A stretch of DNA of 50,127 nt from NCBI GenBank assembly GCA_003693705.1, contig RBZT01000816.1:1-50127 (forward strand), given 5' to 3'. The notes below the pieces were generated by a model, which searched no databases, had not been told where the DNA came from, and saw nothing but the letters and a program-made list of their open reading frames with translations. A program made the position numbers and the translations under genes. This document shows positions 34,091-45,550 of this stretch, piece after piece. Position 1 is the first letter of the stretch, and every line of letters begins with the position of its first letter. This DNA is from Polymyxa betae. Lineage: Eukaryota > Endomyxa > Phytomyxea > Plasmodiophorida > Plasmodiophoridae.

Positions 34091-36550
34091 ATGCTTGTGG
34101 TCGTACTGGTGCTGGCCGTACAGACCGTCGCATCCCAGCTCAGGCTTGATGTGGATCCGGACCCCTTCGCCACCGAGACCCCATCCTATTATCGTGATTT
34201 CGCCGATTTTCTGGACAACGAGGCCGTGGTCTTTGGTCATGACAACTCGACGTCCGTTCTGGAGTTCCTGGGCCGGTACGAGTCTGAGACGCGCAGCCGG
34301 ATGTACCGTTGCATTCATATCAATTATAAGAACGCCCAAGATTCTCGTATCTGGGGTAACTATCAGCGAGTATTATCATTAGATCCGAAAGGGTCTGAAA
34401 TATCCGAATATCTTTCTCAACACGATCACGAAAAACTGCTTGTGAAAGAGATGCAAAAGCTTAGAAAGTAAGCCTACTACGCTACCTGTTGTCCCTATCG
34501 CTGCTTTTGCTGTTGAAACGTTTACGATATTGTTCGCGTGATTTCGTTTTTGTTGGAATTTCATGGTGTTTGTACAAACCGTCATTTCACGCATTAGGGA
34601 GCTAGACGAACGTGGCAAGCCCAAATGGCGTGAAATGCTGAAGGTTGCTTCGGATTCTGGGATCTATTCGGCCTTCCGATCCGCCGTCCATGTTGTTGCC
34701 AAGCGATCTAAATGTCAGTCTTCGGAAACTATCAAGTACATAATGCGCAGTCTGGATGCCATTCCCAGTCCGGATTCACATTCCGACATCGCATTATGGA
34801 CGTCCCTCTTCATACTTTTAGAAAAACCCGCCAAAATCAACGAGTTCATGTACATCAGGTTCCTAGAAAACCCAATGTAGGTCTTCTGAGACGTGTCCGC
34901 AGTTGCTCACGTTTGCAGCGTGTAACGTTTCCACTGGGCTTACGTTTCTACACGGAATGCTGCCATTGGGCGGACGCTGATTTGCGAATGCTGACCGGGT
35001 TTGTTAGGGCTCGTAGTGTCTGGATCGAACCGGATTGGCTGGAGTATGCGAGGCGGATCTCGGAGCGCTCCTTGACGTTGTCCAAGCCATGTCGTGACCT
35101 ATTCGTGAACCAGTCGCATCACTATCGCTCATTTCACATTGTATTGGACTATATGAAACCTGAAGATCAAATCGAACTCGTTGACGAGATCCTTCAGCAC
35201 ATGTACGTTACACCTTTAGTCGCTTTTTCCTTGATTTTTTTGTTAGTCGAAATCTTTGCACACAAGCGACTACTCTCATTCTGATTTCAAGTTTCGGCTC
35301 TGTTTGTTACGTTTCATTAGCCGCATCTGTCTGTATTGTTCATACGTTGTGTCTGTATCAGGATCGAAACTATGGTCATAGCTGTGACTCCTGAGCCGGA
35401 TATGAACTATATTCAGTCCGTCTACGATGCTATGTTTAGGTTCAATCTAATTGAACCTATTCTTGAACGACTTCTCAAAGTCGATCTGTACGTCTCTCAT
35501 ACCTTATTCATTTCTTTGCTTCAATCGTCTTTGATTGATTTAATTTTTTCTAAACTTGATTCTTTTGGGTATCCAATTTCGATATTAAGAAACATCTTCA
35601 CGATATTCCCCCTTTTTTACCATCTGTTGTTTGTGAAGACCTTCAAATGCTGTGCGCAATTTCCAAGTAACGTAATGCTACAGGATTTTACGAAAGCCGG
35701 TTATGGGTATCGTCTTCACCATCATTTGCCGTTTGATGGATTTCACGGATCCTCAGCTAGAACCTGTCCTTCAGTCTCCAGTCATGGATGACATTGCCCA
35801 GTTAATAGCAGCGGTCAAGCCTTCCATTATAGTTGACCCAGAACCCCTAGTCGCCGTACTGCCCCCAGCCGAGGACGATGATAACAGGTCACTGTGCTAT
35901 AGGGATCGGATCATCGTGGAGCCGGCTGTTCAGATGGCCACCATCAGGGACCGGGTTCCAGCAACCCAAGGTCCAGTACGCCCTGACTCCGTACGGGCGG
36001 CTGAAGACATTCGCATGTTACTAAGGCAAAAGGGTCTGCAAGCGCCTCCTGAGAAGCGGCCTCCAGAGCCTGCACCGGTCTCCGTCCGGGAACGTACTGC
36101 TCCCCGCTGTGGCGAATGCGCTCGGAATCCGGAGCCGGAGCATGGCGTGTCACAGCAACGTAGTCCGGAAGTGGATGAGACAGAGCTCGCGGAGCAACCC
36201 CCTTCGATGGAGCAGCAACCCACCTCTAAGCAGAATGATAATGTTACAAACCATCATGAACCCGAATCCAACCTACAGCCATCATCTAATATGCTCGAGA
36301 ATGTGGAATCACGTAGGTGATATGATGTAACATGATTATGTGGCTAACTGACGTGCTGTTTATAGGTCGATTTCAACTGATATTCATGATAGTAGCTGGA
36401 TCTACAGTGATAGGCAGTATCGCATTGTTTCTAGCTAAAGCGAAATTTCAACAAGACCCAACTAATGATGATACTAATGATAGACATCTTCGTCATCATC
36501 ATCATAACTTTATACATACAGACACTGCCAGGCCCTTCACACCTGGATAA
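34091..36550 (+). CDS. Type I membrane receptor-like protein A (paralog of B)
   Basis: Six exons (34091-34467, 34598-34876, 35008-35202, 35362-35487, 35684-36312, 36366-36550) code 596 residues. A signal peptide (MLVVVLVLAVQTVASQ) is followed by a helical external domain of about 350 residues (RMYRCIHINYKNAQDSRIW; VWIEPDWLEYARRISERSLT; MDFTDPQLEPVLQS), a Pro/Glu-rich stalk of ~180 residues, one TM helix (residues ~538-560, LIFMIVAGSTVIGSIALFLA) and a His/Asp-rich tail (HLRHHHHNFIHTD). I do not recognise the domain. Exons 3 and 4 have exactly the same lengths (195 and 126 nt) as in gene B, and intron phases agree. Gene B has an additional middle section that this gene lacks. A surface receptor or adhesin is the most reasonable guess. 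Confidence 0.82.
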
Positions 36551-36862
36551 CCAAATCATACAATATAAATACATTCGTATCACGTCCATGCTGCTTCCAC
36601 TGTAGTTGTGCTGGACGCTCAGCCCTGCGGCCACGATTGCAGATCGCCACTGTCATTTGCTGCATTTTTTTATCTGTTGTGATTCGCACTTTCCCCTAAG
36701 CGGTAATGGATGGGTTTTCAAGGCCATCATCACCCCAATCTGGTCAGAAAGATGAGTTGAAGTTGGTGTTGATCAAAGGGAAATTGTTGAGTGATTATGG
36801 ATAGTTTATACAATTATTATATTGATTAGATATATGTGATTAATACATTTCATGTATAGAAT
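36551..36862. other. Convergent 3' ends of genes A and B with a tRNA-Tyr-like scrap
   Basis: About 310 AT-rich bases. At 36600-36627, ACTGTAGTTGTGCTG plus GCTCAG repeats the anticodon loop and intron of the tRNA-Tyr at 33225 with a small internal difference. The rest of the cloverleaf is absent. Confidence 0.55.
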
Positions 36863-39800
36863 CTATGCAGATGTATAGTATGGTGTGTGATGTATGAAAA
36901 CATCATCATATGATTCATACTTCATACATTGAAATCGAGATATTGATAATATCACGAGGACAGTAAAGACCACTGTACATGCTCCTATTAGAACGAATAT
37001 GAGGTTATATGAGCCTATACATGGAGCAAATCAGAAATGATACAATTAGGTAACATTACAGCACATACTCGGGTCACATTCATCATCGGGTTTCGGACTA
37101 GTCACGGGCTTGACCGAGTTCCGATAACAGCCACCACTTGGAGCGTTACACTCAACAGCGGGTTCCGTTACATTCCTCTCCGACTGAATTAGTGGTAGGT
37201 TTGAAGCCGAACAGTCCGCCCAGCCATTCACTCTATCAGGCTCGAGATTCGATCCGGAATCTTCTCCGACGTCAACAGGTCGGCAATGCGAACTACAGTC
37301 AGTGTCGTGAGTGGGATTCGGAATTACAGATGGTGGTGGATCCATCAAGTCCGGTGGCGGACTTATACCGACTGGTGGCGGATTAAAATCGATCCGAGGC
37401 GGATCCATGATTTCTGGGGGTTGCTGATCAATGCTGTCTGGCGATGGATCAATGTTGACTGGCTCGAGTTCCCGCGTATCGGCTCGGCGCGTGCCATCCG
37501 CCCGTACCCGTACTGGCCCAAATTTTAATTGAAGACGATCGACAGGATGGTTGACAATGTTGTATGAGATGAGGCGCTTGTCCGCCGTATTGCTCGCATG
37601 AACGGGTGGAGGTGCGGTATCACGGATCGGATCGGGCGGAGTAACGTCATGGACAGGGTTAGCCGGTGTAACGTCAACATCCGGGTCGGGTGAGGCAATG
37701 ATCGTGTCTGGACCGGGTGCTGGGTGACCGTCGGATTGCGGGTCCGGAGTTGGCTCCAGTAGAGATTCAAGTGCGATTTGGTCCGGGTCGGTAACGAAAC
37801 ATTGCAGACGCTGAAGACGGCTAGTGCCGGGGCAGTACCACGGACAGGCAAATTCCCGTTTGAGACGCTGAATAAATTGACGAAAGTAGGTGAGCATTTG
37901 GGTGCGCCCTGGACTGGTTATGTCCGTAACAGTATCCGATAGAGCCGCATCTTGTAATCGGATTAATGTCAATGTCTTACTGTCATGATCATACAGATCT
38001 ACGAGGAAACGTTAGCCATGCTTTACGGAGCCACGTTACAGAAAAGATCAACTGCAACCCGGAAGTCTCTGCCAGCAACCAGGCATATCAAACTTGTTCA
38101 TAATGTAACGAAAAGTATGTAACATAATCAACAAAACTTGTAGAAAATCTTGAAAACAAAACGGGAGAGAATCGTAAAAAATTGCGTGACGAAGATGGCG
38201 ATTGGGGACTACATACAGTGACGTGGATCAAACCGTGCCAATGATATCCCGGACTCATGCAGGGTCTCAAACAGGCGTACGGACTGCGTCACGAGTCCGA
38301 CCACGAGCTCGACGGCCTCTTCGAACTTCTCCGGAACCACGATACGATCCAGCGGCTGACCCACCGCGCCGTCCAGTACGACGAACACCCAACGATTGGC
38401 CTCCACAAACTCGCGCGGACGTACGACGCTGTCGATGGGCGCGACCTTCAGTCGACATAACGCATCCAGTTCGGACTGCGTTCGGACGAAGGCGACGTCG
38501 AATCGCGCTCCGTCCGGATCGGACCGGTAACATAACTCATGTGCGCTTAAGTAACGGAATTCCTGTGCGAGAGCAGCGACTTGGCGGATGGAGACGCCAC
38601 GTTGACGGACTGAAGAGATGGAGATCGGGCCGTGAGTGAATGCGGATTCGGACTCCGGGGCTGGGACCGTGTCCACGGAAGCTGTTAACAACTTCGTGAA
38701 GCTGGCTCTGTTAAACTCCGCCCACTCCATATCATTCGACTGAGAATATATCGCCCCCCTAATCGTCCAACGTAAGCGACCATTTTTCAAAAAAAATCAT
38801 AAAAATAAAGAAACATAGAAAGTTAAAATTGAAAAAAGTGTTTTTTTAAGTGAAAAGAAAAAAAATCGTATCCGTTCATCAATCGCTTATACAGGCTATC
38901 GCTCTGGAAAAAATTTCCAATTTTTTTTTGAAAAAGTATTATACCAAGCCTGAACGGCAGCTTGACGATCACTAGGCGTCAGGGTGGGCCGTCGGAAGAA
39001 TTCCGGGTCATGATCGAGGTGCAGCATGACCAGATGACGAAGCATGCGATGGTCAAGAGGGTTGGCGTGTCCCTGGCAGACGAGATTGGCGAGGCGAATG
39101 ATGTACCGTTCGGAGGCGGCGGCGTCCGCGAATAAGGCTTCGAACTGGGTGACGGCGTCCTGAGCCAGATTCTCCTCGCTCATGAACTGGAATAGGTTCT
39201 GCAATGTCGGAGTTAACAGGTCGATCAGATTCGCCGAAATACTCCTACATTTTGTTTTCAGAAAAATTCTGCAAAATCTTCGAAAAAGAATTAAACAGAA
39301 CCAACAGCTGAAAGAAGAACAGAAACATGAACATAATTTGTTACAAAAAATATGAAAAATTGCAAATAGACGAACAGATGTGATAGGAAGCGTCCCATAT
39401 CGATGGGGCCCTCCATCAAATTGACGACGTCCTGAAATTCCAGTCCATCATGGAATCTGATTAGAAGAATGGCAGATTCGAAGGCGGATCGATTCGGATG
39501 TGCTCCGAACTGTCCATCGCAAAACGTCTGAAATCCTTGATCGTTGATGGTGATCATGGTGCAGTCGTGAAACACGAGAGCCCAGATTAATGGGTCCAGA
39601 TACTGCAGGGATTCATCCCGAGCAAGACATTGGTCCGCATATGGAGATTTCGCAGCCATTTCACACGCCACTTCGATATCAATCAAGCTGCTCCTAAACA
39701 ATGGTAATGTTACAAATCATGGCAGATTCGGCAACCTGGAAAACCCACGGAAAATTGGACTTTTCAACATGAATTAGAGCCAAAACAGGAAAACATTGCT

Positions 39801-41618
39801 GAAAATGGAAAGAAAAATGCTGAAAATGGATTTTTCGAAAGGCGATAAATTCTCAAGGCTGTTTTCCATATGAGCATTGGAGGTCAGAAACAATCTTAGC
39901 GCGAAAAGCAGATAGAATTTTGGTGGCTCATACAGTCATACCTGAGATAGATAGAGAGAAGAATTGGACTATTTTTACAATCTGAATATGATAGAAGGTG
40001 TGGTTTATCACCAGCTATAAGATTGCGAAATGGCAGATCTGCGAATGGGACCACAGACGAAGCCCGGAATAGAATGTTACGAACAGATCCCGCCGTCTGC
40101 ATCTGCTGCACTTTCGGGTCCGAAAAATCCATACAGTTGAAGATAATAGATAGAGCGACCGCTAGCGATTGCTGACTCTGAAACCAGTACGTCCTAATAC
40201 ACAAATCAGTCAGGGCAGAACTTTAATCTGACGGAAATTTAACGATTGATTTAGAGAAAAAACAAAAAAGAGAATGAAAAACGACTCAAATCCGATAAAA
40301 ACAATAGTAAAAATAGCACGAAAACGAAAAAAAAAAATGTACTGAAAAACTGCGAAAGTGAGAAAAAAATTAGAAAAGTCGTGGTAAAAGTGTGAAAATC
40401 GTGAGCGCACGCGTTAAATTTACAGAGCCAATCCATGATAGTATCGATCAGCTGTAGTTCATACAGAGCTTGATACACAGAACGGACCCAGTCGATATCG
40501 GGTTCCTTGACTCCATACGATACCATCATCATCATCCTGACAGCCCTCAATCAGTACATCACGATCATGATCACAATACATCCCTACATATTGTTAAGGA
40601 CCCCATGCAAGATCTCGGCCTGTTTCGCGGGATTCAACCCTCTTAATACGATATGGAAACAGCGACATTTATAGGAGCGTTTGAGAAACTCGCTGCGGCT
40701 GTCCTTGGAGAGCGTCAGGGCCCGAGCCGAAATGAGTTCCGCGCAGGATTCCCACTCCGAGCTGGTCCAGACCGTCCGGTACCTACTGGACACTGAGTAC
40801 AACGTTACTGGGCGTGTGGAGATAACGTTACGTGGGCCTCTCGAAGTAACGAACACCGTCATCACACGGTTTCTGTAACAGACGGAAAAGATAGAGCCAG
40901 AGTGTCGGGTCCGTGTCGATGTGCGGAGATGGCAGGGTGCGGACATAGTCGACGAGGGCCAGTAGGTCCGCACTCGATTGTCGCGTACGACCAAATTTTG
41001 GATCGGAACTGTCGTGTAGAAACGTTTGCAGTATGGAATACAGCCCGGATTGTATCGTGATCTTCTGCATCGCGTGCCAATTCCGCTCACTGCAATACGG
41101 TTCAGGGAAACGTAAACACCAGAAACGTTAGCGCACCGTTTGAACTTTTCTAATCTGTGACGATATCGGCCTTCATGATCGATCTGCAGATATTCTTTGA
41201 TCTGATCTCGATCCGGATCATGGGCCAGCACTTTCCGATAATGGACATAGATGCGACTGGTAGGTTGCTCCCTGTAGTTGTGCGCCACGCACAGATACAG
41301 ACAGCAACGTTGGTGAACCGTGAACTGGGCCAGAAATTTGTCCACAGAGACGGACTCCGCCCACGGATCTGGACTCGACAGATAGGCCCCGAACTGGCCG
41401 AAATACCTGAACAGTTGCGAATCCTTAATACGTAGTACTGGCCCATCCTGTCCCGGGATCCCAGGTGGGCTAGTACAGTCGTCGTCGAGCGACGTATCTT
41501 TCAGTCTGATCGCCCGCGAGTCGGCCGTATCAGAAAGTTCCGAATCGGGATCGGCGGCGCCTGAATCAGCTGAGGCCCGGGTCAGCACGACCAAAAGAGC
41601 CAGGACGATGAGCGTCAT
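36863..41618 (-). CDS. Type I membrane protein B with a kinase-like, catalytically dead region
   Basis: Ten exons (41618-41137, 41089-40832, 40782-40588, 40536-40411, 40193-39942, 39693-39376, 39244-38945, 38758-38217, 37998-37069, 37014-36863) code 1184 residues. Signal peptide MTLIVLALLVVLTRASA; residues ~1-400 match protein A (YVHYRKVLAHDPDRDQIKEY; ISARALTLSKDSRSEFL). Exons 6-9 add ~650 residues. Near residues 800-840, LHESGISLARFDPRHYLYD then SKTLTLIRLQDAAL copies the spacing of a kinase catalytic loop and the strand before DFG, but HRD, Asn and DFG are lost. A Pro/Asp-rich stalk, one TM helix (FVLIGACTVVFTVLVILSIS) and a short tail end the protein. The kinase-like part would be extracellular. 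Kinase likeness is inference from this local pattern only. Confidence 0.8.
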
Positions 41619-43683
41619 GGGAGGAAGGGAAGGCGGCCTTCCAGCAGTAGATGATGGGCTGTACGAAAACGACAGTCAAATAATAATGCAGTTCTGTCTA
41701 TCACCGGGGCAGGTCGATCTTCGGATTTGCGTCGGTTACGAAGATTGCGCGGAATCATGACAAACTGAAACCCTAAACCCCAAGGGGTTCCTGCCTGATT
41801 CTTGTAGCAATGTCGTTCCTGATGTAATGTTATGTTGACTGCGGACTGCATGATACATTTAAGCGTTTGTTCGAGAATATCTGAGAATGTATACGTGGGA
41901 GTCAGCAGGATGTTTTTGATGTCAGTTTACTAGGTGACAGACATCGAGAAGGGAGCCCTTTAGAAATCCATTATTTTCTTCATCTCTGCAAATTCGCTCA
42001 ATCTTAAGGCAAGCACATTTTTTCAAAGGCTGATTTTTGGGAATATTCCCTCGATAGATTTGGCTGAATAATCAGTTGTATGAAATCATGCTCTATCTGA
42101 ACGATATTAACACGATACAGACGATATCACTAACTGATACCCAGCAGATTGTGACGTCTTTTGCAAGACACTTTTTTGCTGCGAAATTTCCCAAACTTAG
42201 AGATCCAATTTCTATCAGCCTTTCTCTTCTTTTAGAGCACACGATTTTTTTGTATCGGATGAGGGTTTGATCATTTGCTGATTTCAATCAGTAGGTGGTT
42301 GATCAATGTTACAGCTGTGCAAGATTCATGAAAAATGCCTCTGTTCAGGTACTCCTACTTTCATTTTCGACATTGCTGATATTTTTACCCGGTTAATGTT
42401 TTGGAAGCTTCAAAAGCCTTGACTAAAATTATCGAAACCGTTTTTCCTCACCTTCGTACAGAATTTCGGCAACTCCGCTCTTCCACTGGACTTGTTGTTG
42501 GCCTTCATTTCTATTAGCAATCAGGTTGTGGTATCATCATAGCAAACAAAATCAACTGAGAGTCTTTAGCTGTTTGTCCAGTGCCAAGATTGCCCTGTGG
42601 TACGAGAATGCCAGAGCTGCATTCATTATGTGACGGCTCAATTCATGCAGAGGTTCATGATGACAGGTGATGCTTGCTTGCATACGATAATAGAATCCTA
42701 CAGCTGTAATTTCATTGACTCGGATAGTTTGGTTCTTGTTCTCGCAGATTGTTTAAGGCCTGATAATGTTCGTCTTTTGTACTTGCTGTCAGAGTAGCCT
42801 AAATTTAGAAAGGTCATTCTCCTCAACCGTATTCATATTATAATATAACTTTTGACATTTAAGGTCACAAGTGTGTATTCCAACATGATATTGAAGGCCG
42901 TGTTTGAGCTATTCGGAATATTTATTGAGAGATCACACATATCTTTCAATTTGCCACGATATACCATTCAGATATTGCTTTTGAATGTGGCTAATCGTGG
43001 ACCATGGACGTTGAGTTGTCAAACCCCGTCAATCGAATACCATCAAGCGACTACAACCAGGCAACCGAGCGACTAAAAACACAATCGCAACAACCCAGCC
43101 GGTCCTGGATCCAGCTCTGGACCTAAGCTCGGGAAGTAACCCAAGCCAGGCTCATAACTGATCTCAACCAATCTGGTACCTGAAGCAAGACCACGCCCCA
43201 GGCCCAGATGCCCAATCTCAAACCCTTGCCTCGAGACCGACCTAGAACCCAGCCCAGGGCTGGACAAGGCAATGCAAGTCTGTCTTCTAACAGATTTGCT
43301 GTTACTTAATTGAATCTGGTGATTTCCTCTCATAACAAGAAAGCAGTTTGCCAATCACTATGCAGCTATATGCAATACAGCATAATTGGGTGAGCAATGG
43401 GATATTGCCGCCCAAACGAGCAGGAGAACTACAGAGAGAGTCGATCATCAAATCGGTTGGTTTTGGCACCACTGCTCAGGTGAAGCTGACCAGTCGGCGC
43501 AGCCTTTGAGGCTGTACTTGGCTGAGAGACACGCAGCCTTTGACTCTGTGGGCGCGGCCTTGCGACTTGCAATGGCGCGGCCTCGCTCAGTCAGAATCTC
43601 TTTAAGTCCCTTCTGTGCCTGTCAACTTCGACATCACTCTTACTTGTGCCCATCAAGGACTCGTCGTCGTTATTCCATTTTCA
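41619..43683. other. Intergenic, 2 kb, no gene recognised
   Basis: Upstream of gene B (about 41771) is GAAACCCTAAACCCC, a telomere-like word. Between 43090 and 43270 the strand is unusually rich in short CCCAGG/CCAGCC-type words, giving a Gly/Leu-rich open frame on the minus strand that I take as low-complexity DNA. 43500-43600 carries small direct repeats (CAGCCTTTGA twice). Nothing else supported. Confidence 0.4.
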
Positions 43684-45096
43684 ATGTCGTCAGTCGATGC
43701 AAGCATTCCGGTTCCCGTAATGTTGCCGCGGTCTCCCAGCCCTAGCAAACGGGCACCCACTCGTCGTTTATTATCAAGCCCTGGACAAAGTTCTGTCCGA
43801 CCAGCTAGACCACCAAGTCCCCCAGTCACTCCTTCAAGTTCCAAACAGACCGCGTTGGGCAGGGGTAGGGAATTCTGCTAGTAGTTTGTATTGAGATATT
43901 TAATCGTTTCAAGGCATCGTAAATTTTCATTCTTATTGCCAGGATCTGATAAGTTTCGATGACTATCCAGATGTATCAGCGCAAGATCGTGCAATTATCA
44001 GCGGATTTCTCACTGGTGATCTTTTGAAAAATGGTAAATCATCATTTTGTACTTCAATTTTGTGATGCGCGTGATTGTTAAATCATTTCAGAAAAGTGGC
44101 GAGAAAAGTTCCCTTCAGGAAAATTTGAATGCACTTTGCAAGCATCTAATGAATCTCAATCTGACGAATTCGGATGTAAAGAGAAGATTGTATTCAAGAT
44201 AGATTTTCAACGAGTTTCTTGTATCAAGGTACTTTGTGAGCTTGCATATCCGACTGAGCATGAATTCTATGGGTTTTCACATCATAAATCTTTGTTCAAT
44301 CAATTTCTCTTGCCAAGAACTATTCCTGCCGTATCGTCTTCAACGTTCTTATTTCAGTTGCCATTTCAACATTTTTCACAATCGGGAAGTTTATTAAGTA
44401 TTTAGAAAGTTAATTTCTGCTCTCGTGTTTTTCGTATGGCATAGATCAACTATTTTTTAGAGTATTACCCGACGTGTATGGTCGTCAAAAACACGTCCTG
44501 CTGATACCGGATCTGAAATCGGATCTGAATCGCCTACTAAAACTCCTAGTATGCGCAGCATTCATTCTCGCAAACGAACCCCCAAACAGAGACGCTCGTC
44601 ATATCCCCAGGAATCGGAGTCACCACGTCAGGACACTCCAAAACGAAGTAATTCTTTCCCCGAAGAGAAAGCATCGACACGCAGGCAGCCTCGTCGAAAT
44701 TTGGATGCGAATGGAGCTGGATTGATTGAATTGGAATCGCCTATCAAAGAGGGTCGTCGCCCGACCCGCAAGACAAACGCAAAGGAATCTGTGAAGCGTT
44801 CGCGATCAGTATCTCAAGCGACTCCAGGAAAAAGTAGGAAATCATCGGTGAAAAAGCAGAAGAAACCCAAAGTTTCAAATCAAGTATGGAATGTAGAATC
44901 CATTTTAGACCACAAAGCGGAAGGCGGAAAGGACTTATTCCTTGTGAAATGGGAGGGAAAAGACGATAAACGAAAGCCGTGGGAAAATACTTGGGAGCCA
45001 AAGGCAAATATTAGTCGCGATCTCATTGATGAGTTTTGGCAAACCCACAAGGGCAAAAAGACAAAGCGATCCACTGGTCCCAAATCGAAAAAATGA
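43684..45096 (+). CDS. Chromodomain protein (HP1-like) with long basic region
   Basis: Exons 2-4 are firm: 43943-44033, 44092-44228 and 44461-45096, ending in a chromodomain. The first exon is probably from the ATG at 43684 (MSSVDASIPVPV, Ser/Pro-rich), but its donor is not settled; a GTCACT at about 43825 would keep frame. The protein is about 340 residues. The middle is Ser/Arg/Lys-rich with PRQDTPKR and TPGKSRK-like motifs. The chromodomain (about the last 65 residues) reads VWNVESILDHKAEGGKDLFL, VKWEGKDDKRKPWENTWEP and RDLIDEFWQTHK. Chromodomains read methylated histone tails. The cage has Trp where Tyr usually stands and Lys where an aromatic is expected, so binding may differ. Nuclear. 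Confidence 0.83.
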
Positions 45097-45550
45097 GGGA
45101 CTACCTTTTCCGTTATACATTTGCATCCAAATTAAGTCATTCAATTTGACGAGATTCTCACAGTTATGTTTCTTGTGTAAATTATAGAATTTATCGTACT
45201 CTGTGATCGCAATGTGTCATGTCAACATTTTGAAATTGAAAATCCGCCATTTTTATGCTACAACTTTCTATGACTGTAGTTCAGAATGCAAATCTTCAAT
45301 CAGCCCAGAATTTAGAGCAGAAACTCTTGCAGCTGATTCATGCGTGTCTCTATTGCAGCGACACCAAAATTTCATGTGAGAATGTCTGTATTCAGAAATT
45401 TTCGATTGATAGCCACAATTTGAACATGCGGTAATTCGAACGCTTCATGCATGCAAGCTGGACGTAAAATTTTGCCGTCAAAACCGATGTTCGAGAACGC
45501 AGACCCGAGATCGGTGATCGGTTTGGTGACCGGATAGTACGAGAAACTGC
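45097..45550. other. Spacer between chromodomain and RING genes
   Basis: AT-rich at first, then GC-rising towards the RING gene start. No coding-like frame, RNA gene or repeat seen. Confidence 0.45.

Noticed and set aside
41268-41290. Another tRNA-Tyr-like CTGTAGTTGTGC
   Set aside because: Only 12 bases, and it is inside the conserved coding exon 1 of gene B.
43073-43354. Gly/Leu-rich minus-strand frame resembling a repeat protein
   Set aside because: It arises from low-complexity CCCAGG-type DNA with no start context or conserved motif.
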